From NCBI GenBank assembly GCA_036268995.1, contig DATATB010000187.1, positions 6,929 to 70,928 of the forward strand: a stretch of 64,000 nt of DNA. The letters are read 5' to 3'. This document shows, in pieces, positions 52,122 to 60,537 of the stretch. This DNA is from DATATB01 sp036268995. GTDB taxonomy: Bacteria; Planctomycetota; Planctomycetia; Pirellulales; PNKZ01. Each line of letters starts with the position of its first letter. The stretch's first letter is position 1. The notes under the pieces were generated by a model. That model was not told the origin of the DNA. It worked only from the letters and a program-made list of their open reading frames with translations, and did not search any database. Position numbers and translations under genes: made by a program.

Positions 52122-53621
52122 CTAGCCTCGCCGTTGTTGCGGCTGTTCGGGCGACGTTCCTTCATCATGATGGGCTGCCGGGATCTCTTCCGCATCGCCG
52201 CCGCCGGCGGCACGGTCGATCGCCTCGGACTCGTTCGTCTCGGGCTTGTAGGGCACATCCTTGAACTTGGCGTGCGACAAGATGAGGTCGAGCACCTTGC
52301 GCTCGATGATCTGGTTGCGCAGCGTGTCCATCAAGCCCCGCTTTTCGAGCTGCGCGCGGATGCGGCGCGGCGTCTCGCCGCTTTGCCGGGCAATCAGGTC
52401 GATCTCGAAGTCGTAATCCTCGGGCTGATCTTCGATCTTTTCTTCTTCGGCAATCCGCTCGAGCATGAAATGCTGCTTGAGTGCCCGAGCCGTGGACTGC
52501 CGGCTGTTCTGGCTCAATTCGTTGCCGTGCGCCCGGATTTCGTTCTCGCTGAATCCGCTGCGCCGCAATTCCAGCACGCTGCGGTCCAGCTCACGGCGGC
52601 TTTGACGCCGCAGCAACTCGGGCGGCAGATCCCAATCGGCGGCCACGGTCAGCGTTGCCAGCACCTGCTCGCGGGTCCGCTGCCGCTGAGTGTATTCCAA
52701 CCGATGTTCGAGGCTGCCGCGGATCGCCTCGCGCAATTCTTCTTCCGAATCGAACCCGCCGAGTTGATCGAGGAAGGCTGGCGTCAGCTCGGGCAGTTCC
52801 AACTTCTTGACTTCGTGCACGCGGAACTCGGCCGCCAGCGTCTTGCCACGCAGCGCTTCGTTGGGCGCGTCTTGCGTAATGCGGGCCTGGCCCGTGCGGG
52901 ATTCGCCGGCCTTGATGCCGGCCATCAGCTTATCAAAACCTTCCACCTTGCCGTCGCGGAAGCTTAGCAGCGGACGAATGCGGATGGTTTGTTCTTCGAG
53001 CTTCGAGACTTCCTGCTCGCCGTCGCGGAAGAAAACGTCGGCCGTGACATAGTCGCCACTAGAGGCCGGGCCATCGTGCGGCACGAGTTGACCGTGCTGG
53101 GCCAGCAGGTTTTGCAGTTGCGCGTCGACGTCGGCGTCGTTGAAGTCGCGCATCGGCCGCTCGATCGTCAGCCCCTTCCAATTGGGCACGTCGAACACCG
53201 GCCGCACTTCGATATCGAACTCGAACGTCATCGGCCCCTCGTCGGGGACGACAATCGCCGCGGCGTCGAAATCGGGCTCGCTGATCGGCGAAAGCTCGTG
53301 ATCTTCGGAAATCTGGCCCACGCTGTCCATCAACAGCGAGCCCTTAACCTGGTCGGCCACGTCCTTGCGGAACCGCACTTCGACCAGCTTGCGCGGGGCG
53401 CGGCCGGGGCGGAAGCCGGGCACGGCCGCCTTGCCCATCAGCTCGCTGAACGCATCGCTATAGTAGCGTTCGACTTCCTCGTGCGGGATCGTCACCGTAA
53501 TGTGCCGTTCGCAGGCGCTGCGGGTGTCGATCTTCACCTCCATGTTGAGCTTCGGGCGCGGCTCGGCACCCTCTTGTTCCGTGCCTTCCTGGTCGGCTTC
53601 GCTTTGATCGGTGGGGTGCAT
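52122..53621 (-). CDS. tig: Trigger factor
   Basis: A 499-residue ribosome-bound chaperone. The ribosome-binding signature is AAVPGFRPGRAPRKLVEVRF at about residue 65. The PPIase-like domain (about 180-265) contains SGDYVTADVFF and the VEGFDKLMAGIKAGE segment. The C-terminal helical domain follows (TRALKQHFMLERIAEEEKI-like). The end is acidic, Glu/Gln-rich. It is the first protein gene of the tig-clpP2-clpP1 set, 44 nt after the tRNA gene. Confidence 0.93.
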   Translation of the reverse strand: MHPTDQSEADQEGTEQEGAEPRPKLNMEVKIDTRSACERHITVTIPHEEVERYYSDAFSELMGKAAVPGFRPGRAPRKLVEVRFRKDVADQVKGSLLMDSVGQISEDHELSPISEPDFDAAAIVVPDEGPMTFEFDIEVRPVFDVPNWKGLTIERPMRDFNDADVDAQLQNLLAQHGQLVPHDGPASSGDYVTADVFFRDGEQEVSKLEEQTIRIRPLLSFRDGKVEGFDKLMAGIKAGESRTGQARITQDAPNEALRGKTLAAEFRVHEVKKLELPELTPAFLDQLGGFDSEEELREAIRGSLEHRLEYTQRQRTREQVLATLTVAADWDLPPELLRRQSRRELDRSVLELRRSGFSENEIRAHGNELSQNSRQSTARALKQHFMLERIAEEEKIEDQPEDYDFEIDLIARQSGETPRRIRAQLEKRGLMDTLRNQIIERKVLDLILSHAKFKDVPYKPETNESEAIDRAAGGGDAEEIPAAHHDEGTSPEQPQQRRG

Positions 53622-53665
53622 GCAAGCAGCTTTTTACGGAGAATCGTTGACCCGTCGACACGAGA

Positions 53666-53737
53666 GCGGGTGATGGGATTCGAACCCACGACAACGACGT
53701 TGGCAACGTCGTGCTCTACCAACTGAGCTACACCCGC
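53666..53737 (-). tRNA. tRNA-Gly (GCC)
   Basis: The 72-nt minus-strand sequence folds as a standard cloverleaf: acceptor GCGGGTG/CACCCGC, D-arm GCTC/GAGC with TTGGTA in the loop, anticodon stem CGACG/CGTCG with loop TTGCCAA (anticodon GCC), and T-loop TTCGAAT. The variable loop is 5 nt. The 3' CCA is not encoded. Confidence 0.96.
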
Positions 53738-54109
53738 AATAACTTGCGCAGCTCAAGGCGGCTGCATCGGCAGCGGCCAGAGCATATTGGAACTCACGAT
53801 TATAGGACAGCCAAATCGCCTTGCAAGGGCAATCGGCCCCCCAGCTAGCGACTGACCCCGACAGCGTCGCAAACGGCGGGTGACAGGGGAAGAAATCGGC
53901 GCCGTACGCACCTCGAATGCCGCTGGGACGGCAGACGCTCGATGTTTGCAAGCCCTTTCACCGCATTAGTATATTGAATCGATTTCACCCAGCCCGTCTG
54001 GCAACGTACACCGAGCCGAACGATTTCGCAAACCGCCGAACAATTCGTCGCCGAGCTCGAGGCGTGCGGGCTGGTAAGCCCTGAGCGAATTTGCACCCTG
54101 CGCCAGCAG
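53738..54109. other. Divergent region between tRNA-Gly and the kinase gene
   Basis: 372 nt with the promoter of the tRNA/tig set and that of the kinase. The kinase frame remains open upstream of its first ATG to a TGA at 53975 and reads ISQTAEQFVAELEACGLVSP and then ERICTLRQQ, which resembles the N-terminus of planctomycete kinases. Only ATT, ATC and CTG are available as starts in it. AT-rich tattagtatattgaa at 53965-53978 could be a -10 region. Confidence 0.5.
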
Positions 54110-57100
54110 ATGTCTGACAGCGATACGTCAGAATCGGCGGATGTTTGGGCCGGCCGGCTAGTGGGCGATGGCAGCCTGACCGGCTACCAGGCCCAGAAGA
54201 TCCTGCGTGGCCGAGCGCAATGGCTCGTTTTTGGGGAATACCTGCTGATCGATCGGCTCGGCGCCGGCGGGATGGGCAAAGTCTATCGAGCGCAGCACCG
54301 ACGGATGAAGCGGGTCGTTGCGCTCAAAGTCTTGCCCGCCGCTTCACACGATAGCGGCGCGGCGCTGCGGCGCTTCCAACTCGAAGTGGAAGCGGCGGCC
54401 AGGTTGACCCATCCGAATATTGTGATGGCGCTCGATGCCGGTGAAGTGCGCGGCCGGCATTACCTCGTCATGGAATGTGTCGAGGGCGATACGTTGGCCG
54501 CACTGGTTCGGCAGCAAGGGCCGCTGGCGGTCGATCTCGCGGTGCGTTGCGTGGTGGATGCCGCCCGCGGGCTCGAATATGCCCATAGCAAAGGCGTGGT
54601 CCATCGCGATATCAAACCGTCGAATCTGCTTATGTCGCGTGACGGCACCGTGAAGATCCTTGACCTGGGCCTCGCGCGGCTCGATGGCGGCCTGAGCGAC
54701 GACGAAAGCCTGACCACCGCCGGCAGTTTTCTGGGTACCACCGGCTACGCAGCACCGGAGCAGGCCGCCGATAGCAAGCGAGTCGACCCACGGGCCGATA
54801 TCTATAGCTTGGGCTGTACGCTCCACTTCCTATTGACGGGCCGGCCGCCGTATCGGGGCGCCACGGCGCTGGAAACGCTACTAGCGCATCGCGACGCCGT
54901 GATTCCCGCACTCGGAGCGTCGCGCGCCGACATTTCGACCGGACTTGAACAAACCTTCAGGCGCATGGTGGCCAAAGCGCCCGAGCATCGCTTTCCGAGC
55001 ATGGCCGCTGCCCGCGGCGCACTCGAGCAATCGCTGCTGTCCGGCGGCGGTTTGCCGCCGGCGCTTCCCACGGTGGCATTGCGCGAGCCGCCGCCGCTGG
55101 CGGCGCCGCCCGCCATGCCGCGGCCGCAACCGGTTGCGTTATCGCCTGCGCCGGCGACTGTCACCGCGGCGACTTCGGCACGACCGGTGCCCGCCGAAGT
55201 TGCCATGCACGCGATTCCACTGGCGCCGGGCGGCCCGCCGGCGCCCGAGCATCCGCGGCGCAGAGTGCGTCGGCGCCAAGGCCATCCTTGGTCCCTTGCG
55301 ATCATCGCCGCGCTGCTGGTGACAATGGTCGTCTTATTTCCACGATACATGGAGTCGCTACGGGGAACTACCGGCGAAAGTGCTCAGCCGTCGGCGCAGC
55401 ACGCGCCGGCAACAACTCTGGATAGCCTGGCAAAAGCGCCAGGCATTGCGCCGCCCCTCGCGGAAGCCGCACCGTCGATGCCCCCGATCCAGCCTCGCGC
55501 GCCATCGCTCGCCGAGCGGCAAGCGAGCCCGACACTCAATCCATCGGTCGTAGCAACGGCGGAAACACCCGCGCGCGACAAACCCGCGCCGAAGCCGCCC
55601 GCTTCCGAGGCCCGATTGGTTGCGACCGCCATCGTCAAGCTCCGCGCGCGATACGCAAAAGATCTCGCGGCCGCAAACACACCTTGGCGAAAGGGCCAAC
55701 TGGCCAAAGGGCTGGTCGCGCAATTATCCGGGGCCGGCGACAAGATCGAGCAGCTCGCACAATGCGATCTCGCTTTGGAGTTGGCGGCAGCCGCCGTCGA
55801 CGCAGAAACCGCAATCGCTGCGGCCGACGCCCGAGCCCAGCGCTTGGGCCAGGACCGTTTGCGGGCGAAGGTTGCGGCCGTGACCGAGTGCGCCGACGGA
55901 CTCACGGCCTTGAAACAGTCGAAGGCCGCGTGGCAAGCCGCTCAAGGCGACGTTCTGGCATGCGGGCTTGCCGACCGCGCGCTGACCCTCGATTTGGAAC
56001 TGGTCGCGGCCGATCAGTATACCGTCGCTTGCCGATTGGCGTTGACTTTGAAAGATGCGCTGGCGACCGCCGACGAACCTACGCTCGCGAAACAATGGGC
56101 CGAAATCGGCGAGCACAACGAGCAGAGGTGGAAGCTTTATTCGGCGCTGCCCCCAGCCAATTCGCCGGACGCGGCCGCTCAAGCTCAAGTCGGGCGATTT
56201 CTCTGTTACTACAAGCAGCAGTGGTCCGAGGGGCTGAAACATCTGGAACGCGGCGACCAGCCAGTCGTGCAAGACCTGGCGCGATTGGAGCAGGCAAACC
56301 CCAGCTCGATCGACGACCGGCTGAGGCTGGCGGCCGGCTGGTGGGCGATTGCCGATGCGGCAGGAGGCATGGCACGGGAATCGATTCGGCGGCATGCGGC
56401 CAATTGGTACAACAGCATATTACCTGGCATGCCGCCCGGCGAAACCCGCGAGGCCATCGAGTCACGCCTCGCCGAGGCTGGCCTGGACGCGGTCTCGCAA
56501 GCGACGGCCGGCGCGGTCGAGTGGCTCTCGAAACATCAAGAAGACAACGGAAGTTGGACGTTTGATCTCAGTCCTGCGGGCACGAACAAAAGTGAAATCG
56601 CCGCGACCGCGCTGGCATTGCGGGCTTTGTTGACGACGGGCGGCAACTTGTCCGACCCCGTCCGCGCGCGTGCCATACGTACGGGCCTGGCATGCCTGCG
56701 CAAACAGGGCAAGAAAGGTGATTTTCGCGGCGACAAACAACCGAGCATGTACGTCCAGGCAGTTGCCGCCATAGCTCTGTGCGAGGCGTCCGTCCATTTG
56801 AAAGACGTGAAACTGCACAAGGAAGCCCAGGAGGCGGTCCAATTCATCGTCCTCGCCCAGGATCCGCAGGCCGGCGGTTGGCGCTACCAGCCCGGAGAAG
56901 CGGGCGACGTGTCGGCCACTGGTTGGCAGGTCGTTGCGCTCGAGGCTGGCAAGCAAGCTCATCTGACGGCCGGCTACCCGCGGGCTTTCCGCGGCGTGAA
57001 AGTTTTTCTCGATACGCGTACCACCGATAGCGGCCTCAGTTACTTTTACCATCCTGACCTCAACACCCCGAACAGTCGGATTACCTCGGTGGCCCTGGTG

Positions 57101-57475
57101 TGCCGGGTATTGCTGCGTGGCCGGCCCTTCGAGGCCAAAGATCCGGACCCGCTGGGGCGCAACGCACTGGCTGCCACCGCCCGCATCGCCCAGGACGGGC
57201 CGTCGGCGAGCGATCCCTACTTCAATTACTACGCTACGCGGCTGTTGCAACTGCAGGCGGGCGAGAGTTGGAAGCCGTGGCGACGTGCCATGGCCGAGCG
57301 ACTGCTCAAAAGCCAGGAGACAGCCGGTGATTCCGCCGGCAGTTGGTTTCCAGGCTGGGGCGGCGACGCCGGCGACAATGGCAGCACGCTGCTGGCCCAG
57401 AGCACTGGCCGATTGGGCGTCACCGCCGTGTGCCTGCTAACGTTGGCCGACTGTGCCTTGGGACCGGCGAACTAA
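54110..57475 (+). CDS. Membrane Ser/Thr protein kinase with a C-terminal alpha-toroid domain
   Basis: A 1121-residue protein. Residues 22-40 (SLTGYQAQKILRGRAQWLV) precede the kinase at about 43-310: P-loop GAGGMGKVY, Lys73 (ALKVL), catalytic HRDIKPSN with Asp167, DLGLA with Asp185, and GTTGYAAPEQ. A Pro/Ala linker leads to one helix (residues 394-411). The extracytoplasmic part has a helical stretch and, from about 800, a squalene-cyclase/prenyltransferase-like toroid with repeated units (AVEWLSKHQEDNGSWTFDL, QDPQAGGWRYQPGEAGDVS). The toroid may sense a ligand. The true start may be upstream. The FHA gene follows. Confidence 0.9.
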   Translation: MSDSDTSESADVWAGRLVGDGSLTGYQAQKILRGRAQWLVFGEYLLIDRLGAGGMGKVYRAQHRRMKRVVALKVLPAASHDSGAALRRFQLEVEAAARLTHPNIVMALDAGEVRGRHYLVMECVEGDTLAALVRQQGPLAVDLAVRCVVDAARGLEYAHSKGVVHRDIKPSNLLMSRDGTVKILDLGLARLDGGLSDDESLTTAGSFLGTTGYAAPEQAADSKRVDPRADIYSLGCTLHFLLTGRPPYRGATALETLLAHRDAVIPALGASRADISTGLEQTFRRMVAKAPEHRFPSMAAARGALEQSLLSGGGLPPALPTVALREPPPLAAPPAMPRPQPVALSPAPATVTAATSARPVPAEVAMHAIPLAPGGPPAPEHPRRRVRRRQGHPWSLAIIAALLVTMVVLFPRYMESLRGTTGESAQPSAQHAPATTLDSLAKAPGIAPPLAEAAPSMPPIQPRAPSLAERQASPTLNPSVVATAETPARDKPAPKPPASEARLVATAIVKLRARYAKDLAAANTPWRKGQLAKGLVAQLSGAGDKIEQLAQCDLALELAAAAVDAETAIAAADARAQRLGQDRLRAKVAAVTECADGLTALKQSKAAWQAAQGDVLACGLADRALTLDLELVAADQYTVACRLALTLKDALATADEPTLAKQWAEIGEHNEQRWKLYSALPPANSPDAAAQAQVGRFLCYYKQQWSEGLKHLERGDQPVVQDLARLEQANPSSIDDRLRLAAGWWAIADAAGGMARESIRRHAANWYNSILPGMPPGETREAIESRLAEAGLDAVSQATAGAVEWLSKHQEDNGSWTFDLSPAGTNKSEIAATALALRALLTTGGNLSDPVRARAIRTGLACLRKQGKKGDFRGDKQPSMYVQAVAAIALCEASVHLKDVKLHKEAQEAVQFIVLAQDPQAGGWRYQPGEAGDVSATGWQVVALEAGKQAHLTAGYPRAFRGVKVFLDTRTTDSGLSYFYHPDLNTPNSRITSVALVCRVLLRGRPFEAKDPDPLGRNALAATARIAQDGPSASDPYFNYYATRLLQLQAGESWKPWRRAMAERLLKSQETAGDSAGSWFPGWGGDAGDNGSTLLAQSTGRLGVTAVCLLTLADCALGPAN

Positions 57476-57644
57476 GCCTTTTTGCCCCCGGCTAATCAGT
57501 CTCGCGCCAAATCGTTGCGACCCCCACTTTGGCCAGCTATAGTAACGACTTGCGGTCGAACAGCGGTCGTATTGGGTCGCAGCAAACCAGTCCTTGCGAA
57601 ACGCCCGCGGTGTGCCCAGTCGTGTGTGGAGTGCATGCAAGCAT

Positions 57645-59522
57645 ATGGAAGCCACGCTTGTCGTGATCGGCGGAAAAACCAACCGCTCAGAAATCAAGCT
57701 CAAATTGCCCAGCGTTTTCGGTCGCGGACGTGATGCCGATATCACGATCGCGCACCCGGCCGTCAGCCGGCAGCATTGCCGGTTGGAAGAAGTCGAGGGC
57801 GCGCTGGTGCTGCGCGACAACGATTCGACCAACGGCGTGTACTTCGGCAAGCAGCGCGTCAAAGAGATGGTTATCCGGCCCGGCGATCTGTTTTCGATCG
57901 GGCCGCTCACGTTCCGCGCCGAATACGACCACGACGGCGAGTTTCCCGATATCGGCGATCCGCGGCCCGATCATTCGGACGAGGCCACGATTCAATTCTC
58001 GCCTGGCGACGATCTCGATTTCTCGGCCCCCACGCCTCCCGACGGCACGCCGATGCCCGACGCTCGATCGAAGAAGCCGCCCGCCGACGAACTCGATCTG
58101 GGGCTCGGCGAGCCGCAGGAAGCTGCGGCCGGCGCCGGCGCCGGCTCGGGCTTGGATTTCATGAGCGATCCGGAACCCGCGGCTGCCGCTGCCAAGCCGG
58201 AAGCCAATGGCGACGACGACGACGATTTCTTTTCGGCCCTGCAGGACGACGAACCGGTCGGGGCCAGCCTTGCCGACTCGGATGAGAAGCCGGATGACGA
58301 TCCACTGGGCGATCTGGGCTTCGACGAGCCAAGCGCCGAAATCGAAGGGCCGCCGCCCGCAAAGAAACCTGCGGCGAAACAAAAGGCGGCTGCCGCCGAC
58401 GATCCGCTAGCCGATCTGGGCTTCGACGAGCCGAGCGAGGAAGTCGAAGAGCCTGCGCCTGCAAAGAAGCCTGCGGCCAAGCACAAGGCGCCTGCCGCTG
58501 ACGACGAAAGCGCCGATGAGATGTTTAACTTCGAGTCGAAGGAGTCGGCCAGCGATGCACTCGGCGACGATGTGCTCGCCGATGATCCGCTGTCCGAGGA
58601 TGCGTTGGCCGAGGATGCGTTGGCCGATAACGAGGCACCGGCCGGCGCTTCGGCTGACGACGAGTTGGACTTCGACTTGCTGGGTAGCGACAGCGAATCT
58701 GCCGGGGACTCGGACGAGGACACGACGGAAGTGGCCGTTTCGCCGCTGAAGGCCGAGATGCCGCCGGCGCGCAAACCGCCTCCCTCTCCGATAGCCGACG
58801 AAGACGAGCCGGCCGCTGAAGATGAAATCGAGTTCGATCCACTGGACGACATGCCGGCGCCGGCGGCCGAATCGGCCGGGGCTCTGGGCGATCTCGACGA
58901 TCTCGGCGGCGACGACGAGCCGACCGCCAAGCCGGCAGCGGATAAGGGCAAGGCGCACAAAGGTGCGAGTGCCAAAGAATCCAAGGGCAAGGAAAAGTCT
59001 GGCAAGGAAAAGGATGCCAAGAAGGGCTGGTGGCCGTTCGGCAAGGGCGAGAAGAAGCCGTCGAAAAAATCCGACGAGCGAAAACCGGCGGGCAAGCAGC
59101 CGGCGGCGGCCGAACTGCCCGACTTGGAACCGGCGGCTGCGGCGGAAGTAGACGCCTTCGAGCCGGACGCCTTCGAGCCGGACGCCTTTGAACCGGACGC
59201 CTTTGAACCGGACGCGCCGGCAGCGACCGACGACGAAATGCCCGACTTCTTCGAGGCGGAACCCGCTCCGCCAGCCAAAGCGGCCAAACCGGCCAGCGCA
59301 GCGAAACCAGCCAAGCCGGCTGCCAGCGCGCCGCCGCCGCCCCCGCCCGCCAAGGCCCCGCCGCCGGCCAAAAAACCCGACAGCCGGCCCGCCGCCAAGC
59401 CGGCGGCCTCAAAACCCCCGGCCGACGAACCGGACCTCGACTTCTCCGGTTCCGGATCGGCCAGCAAACCGGCCGAAGATGACGACGGCCTCAACGACTT
59501 CTTCGCCGACCTGGGGCTGTGA
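57645..59522 (+). CDS. FHA-domain protein with long acidic repeat tail
   Basis: A 625-residue protein. Residues about 5-95 form an FHA domain (FGRGRDADITIAHPAVSRQH, DNDSTNGVYFG) that would bind a phosphothreonine peptide. The rest is Ala/Asp/Glu/Pro/Lys-rich. It includes about three copies of a unit LGFDEPS...PAKKPAAK, the tetrapeptide-like EPDAF repeated four times at about 505-525, and a basic patch (KGKEKSGKEKDAKKGWWPFGKGEKK). Its place just after the kinase suggests it is a substrate or partner, which is inference. ATG 57645 is used; 57594 is an upstream option. Confidence 0.88.
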   Translation: MEATLVVIGGKTNRSEIKLKLPSVFGRGRDADITIAHPAVSRQHCRLEEVEGALVLRDNDSTNGVYFGKQRVKEMVIRPGDLFSIGPLTFRAEYDHDGEFPDIGDPRPDHSDEATIQFSPGDDLDFSAPTPPDGTPMPDARSKKPPADELDLGLGEPQEAAAGAGAGSGLDFMSDPEPAAAAAKPEANGDDDDDFFSALQDDEPVGASLADSDEKPDDDPLGDLGFDEPSAEIEGPPPAKKPAAKQKAAAADDPLADLGFDEPSEEVEEPAPAKKPAAKHKAPAADDESADEMFNFESKESASDALGDDVLADDPLSEDALAEDALADNEAPAGASADDELDFDLLGSDSESAGDSDEDTTEVAVSPLKAEMPPARKPPPSPIADEDEPAAEDEIEFDPLDDMPAPAAESAGALGDLDDLGGDDEPTAKPAADKGKAHKGASAKESKGKEKSGKEKDAKKGWWPFGKGEKKPSKKSDERKPAGKQPAAAELPDLEPAAAAEVDAFEPDAFEPDAFEPDAFEPDAPAATDDEMPDFFEAEPAPPAKAAKPASAAKPAKPAASAPPPPPPAKAPPPAKKPDSRPAAKPAASKPPADEPDLDFSGSGSASKPAEDDDGLNDFFADLGL

Positions 59523-59543
59523 CCCGAACTAAAAATGCAATTT

Positions 59544-59634
59544 GACCACGGATCGCACGGATAACACGGATGGGAATCTGGCGTTACGGCCTGCTTCCTA
59601 TTTCCTATCCGTGTCATCAGTGAAATCCGTGGTC
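59544..59634. repeat. CCACGGAT-type dispersed inverted repeat, copy 2
   Basis: Arms gaccacggatcgcacggata (59544 on) and ...tcagtgaaatccgtggtc (to 59634). Compare copy 1 at 2269-2400. It lies 21 nt after the FHA gene. The remaining 100 nt to the next element hold nothing I can name. Confidence 0.8.
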
Positions 59635-59730
59635 TCTCCTCGTGCCGGTTTCGCAGTGGCGATTAGGTGTTGGCGATGCATTACCGAGAGGCTTACGCCT
59701 CCGGCTCGCCCGATCGATGCTGACGAAACA

Positions 59731-59773
59731 AAAAAAGAGGGGAGGCCACCGGCTGGTGACTTCCCCTCTTTTT
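59731..59773 (-). terminator. Intrinsic terminator of the small lipoprotein gene
   Basis: Stem aaaaagaggggag (59731 on) with cttcccctctttttt-like partner (to 59773) and a loop holding an inner ccaccggctggtg hairpin. On the minus strand the stem is followed by a T-run, and it lies 31 nt after the stop of the 63-residue lipoprotein. On the plus strand T5 follows as well. Confidence 0.85.
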
Positions 59774-59803
59774 GCATTGCGACTTGCGTCGACCGGCGCT
59801 GGA

Positions 59804-59995
59804 CTACTTGTTGTCCTTCGGCGGGGTCTCGGTTTTCTCGACCTTGGTTTCTTCCTTGACCTTGGCGCCACCCGGGCCTGTCGCCTCGTGCGTCTTCGTG
59901 TCTTCGACCTTCGTGCCCTTCTTCTCGCAGCCGGTCAATGTGGCAACGCCGGTGCCCAAAACGAGGGCCAAACCCAGGCTCAAAATGGTACGCAT
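59804..59995 (-). CDS. Small lipoprotein (63 aa)
   Basis: A 63-residue protein MRTILSLGLALVLGTGVATLTGC followed by EKKGTKVEDTKTHEATGP and a Lys/Glu/Thr-rich end (KVEKTETPPKDNK). The lipobox is LTGC. AAAGGG lies about 9 nt before the ATG and a clear terminator follows, so it is probably an abundant single-gene transcript. Function unknown. Confidence 0.75.
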   Translation of the reverse strand: MRTILSLGLALVLGTGVATLTGCEKKGTKVEDTKTHEATGPGGAKVKEETKVEKTETPPKDNK

Positions 59996-60208
59996 GAAAA
60001 TTACCCTTTCCTCAGAAGTCCGTCTGTTCTGTTGCGGCAGGGAAATCCTGCCCGTCCGATCAGCAGATAAGATTCGCGCCAGCGGCCGGTTATTCCCAAG
60101 AACCCCAAAAAACGTCCACTGTCCACCGACGCCAGCGGCTCGATTCGAATCGTAAGGTATTTCCTACAATCGGGTTGCGATTACTATCGGCCGGGCGCCT
60201 GTTTTTTG

Positions 60209-60236
60209 TGGACAATCGTGCCGCCAGCGATATGAT
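60209..60236 (+). promoter_or_regulatory. Sigma-70-type promoter of a candidate small RNA
   Basis: tggaca (60209-60214) and tatgat (60231-60236), each one mismatch from consensus, are separated by 16 nt. Transcription would start at about 60243. No start codon of a credible gene follows before the terminator at 60295. Confidence 0.65.
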
Positions 60237-60242
60237 GACGGC

Positions 60243-60334
60243 GGTCGTGGGGCTTGCCGAGCGAGCCTCGCTGCCAAATCCATACGGCTAAGACAGCCCC
60301 AGTCGCACCGAGTGCACGCGACTGTGGCTTTTTT
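60243..60334 (+). ncRNA. Candidate small RNA 1 (about 92 nt)
   Basis: The segment lies between a good promoter and an intrinsic terminator. GGGGCT near its 5' end can pair with AGCCCC at 60295-60300, competing with the terminator stem AGCCCCAGTCGC/GCGACTGTGGCT (60295-60306 with 60318-60329, one mismatch) that is followed by six T. An internal GAGCGAGCCTCGCT hairpin is also possible. No ORF and no known RNA motif (no SRP tetraloop, tmRNA or 6S core). The competing pairs suggest a switch, but this is speculation. Confidence 0.55.
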
Positions 60335-60340
60335 CGTTTT

Positions 60341-60457
60341 TGCGGGGTTGGGCTGTCCCTTCAATAGCGGTTGGGCCCGTTTTTGACTCGAGGGATGGTC
60401 CCCTTCTTCTAGCCCCGCATCGAGCCATCGGATGTCACCCCGATGGCTCATTTTTTT
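60341..60457 (+). ncRNA. Candidate structured RNA 2 with intrinsic terminator
   Basis: Outer stem TGCGGGG (60341-60347) with CCCCGCA (60413-60419), inner TCCCT/AGGGA pair, then terminator GAGCCATCGG (60422-60431) with CCGATGGCTC (60440-60449) and seven T (60451-60457). It directly follows candidate 1 and could be read through from the same promoter. It could instead be a leader of the acyltransferase gene at 60538. No coding region is visible. Confidence 0.45.
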
Positions 60458-60537
60458 GCGCCGCACCGCCCCGGCGGCGCATACTTGAGTTGCCGGCGGC
60501 AGCTAACCGCCGGTCGCCGCGTTATGATCTTTCGCAG

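Noticed and set aside
59157..59215. Short direct repeats that could suggest a CRISPR array
   Set aside because: The 15-bp units are in frame, encode EPDAF and have no spacers. No cas genes are present.
57992..59617. Minus-strand open frame of 541 codons, Ser/Ala/Gly-rich
   Set aside because: Antisense of the repeat-rich FHA gene; the FHA motifs show the sense strand is the real one.
60243..60334. SRP RNA or 6S RNA identity for the candidate small RNA
   Set aside because: The GGAAGCAGC-type SRP loop is missing, and the length and folding do not fit 6S RNA.
60164..60466. Minus-strand ORF of 100 codons across the small RNA region
   Set aside because: Basic, low-complexity translation, no ribosome site, and it runs through two terminator hairpins.
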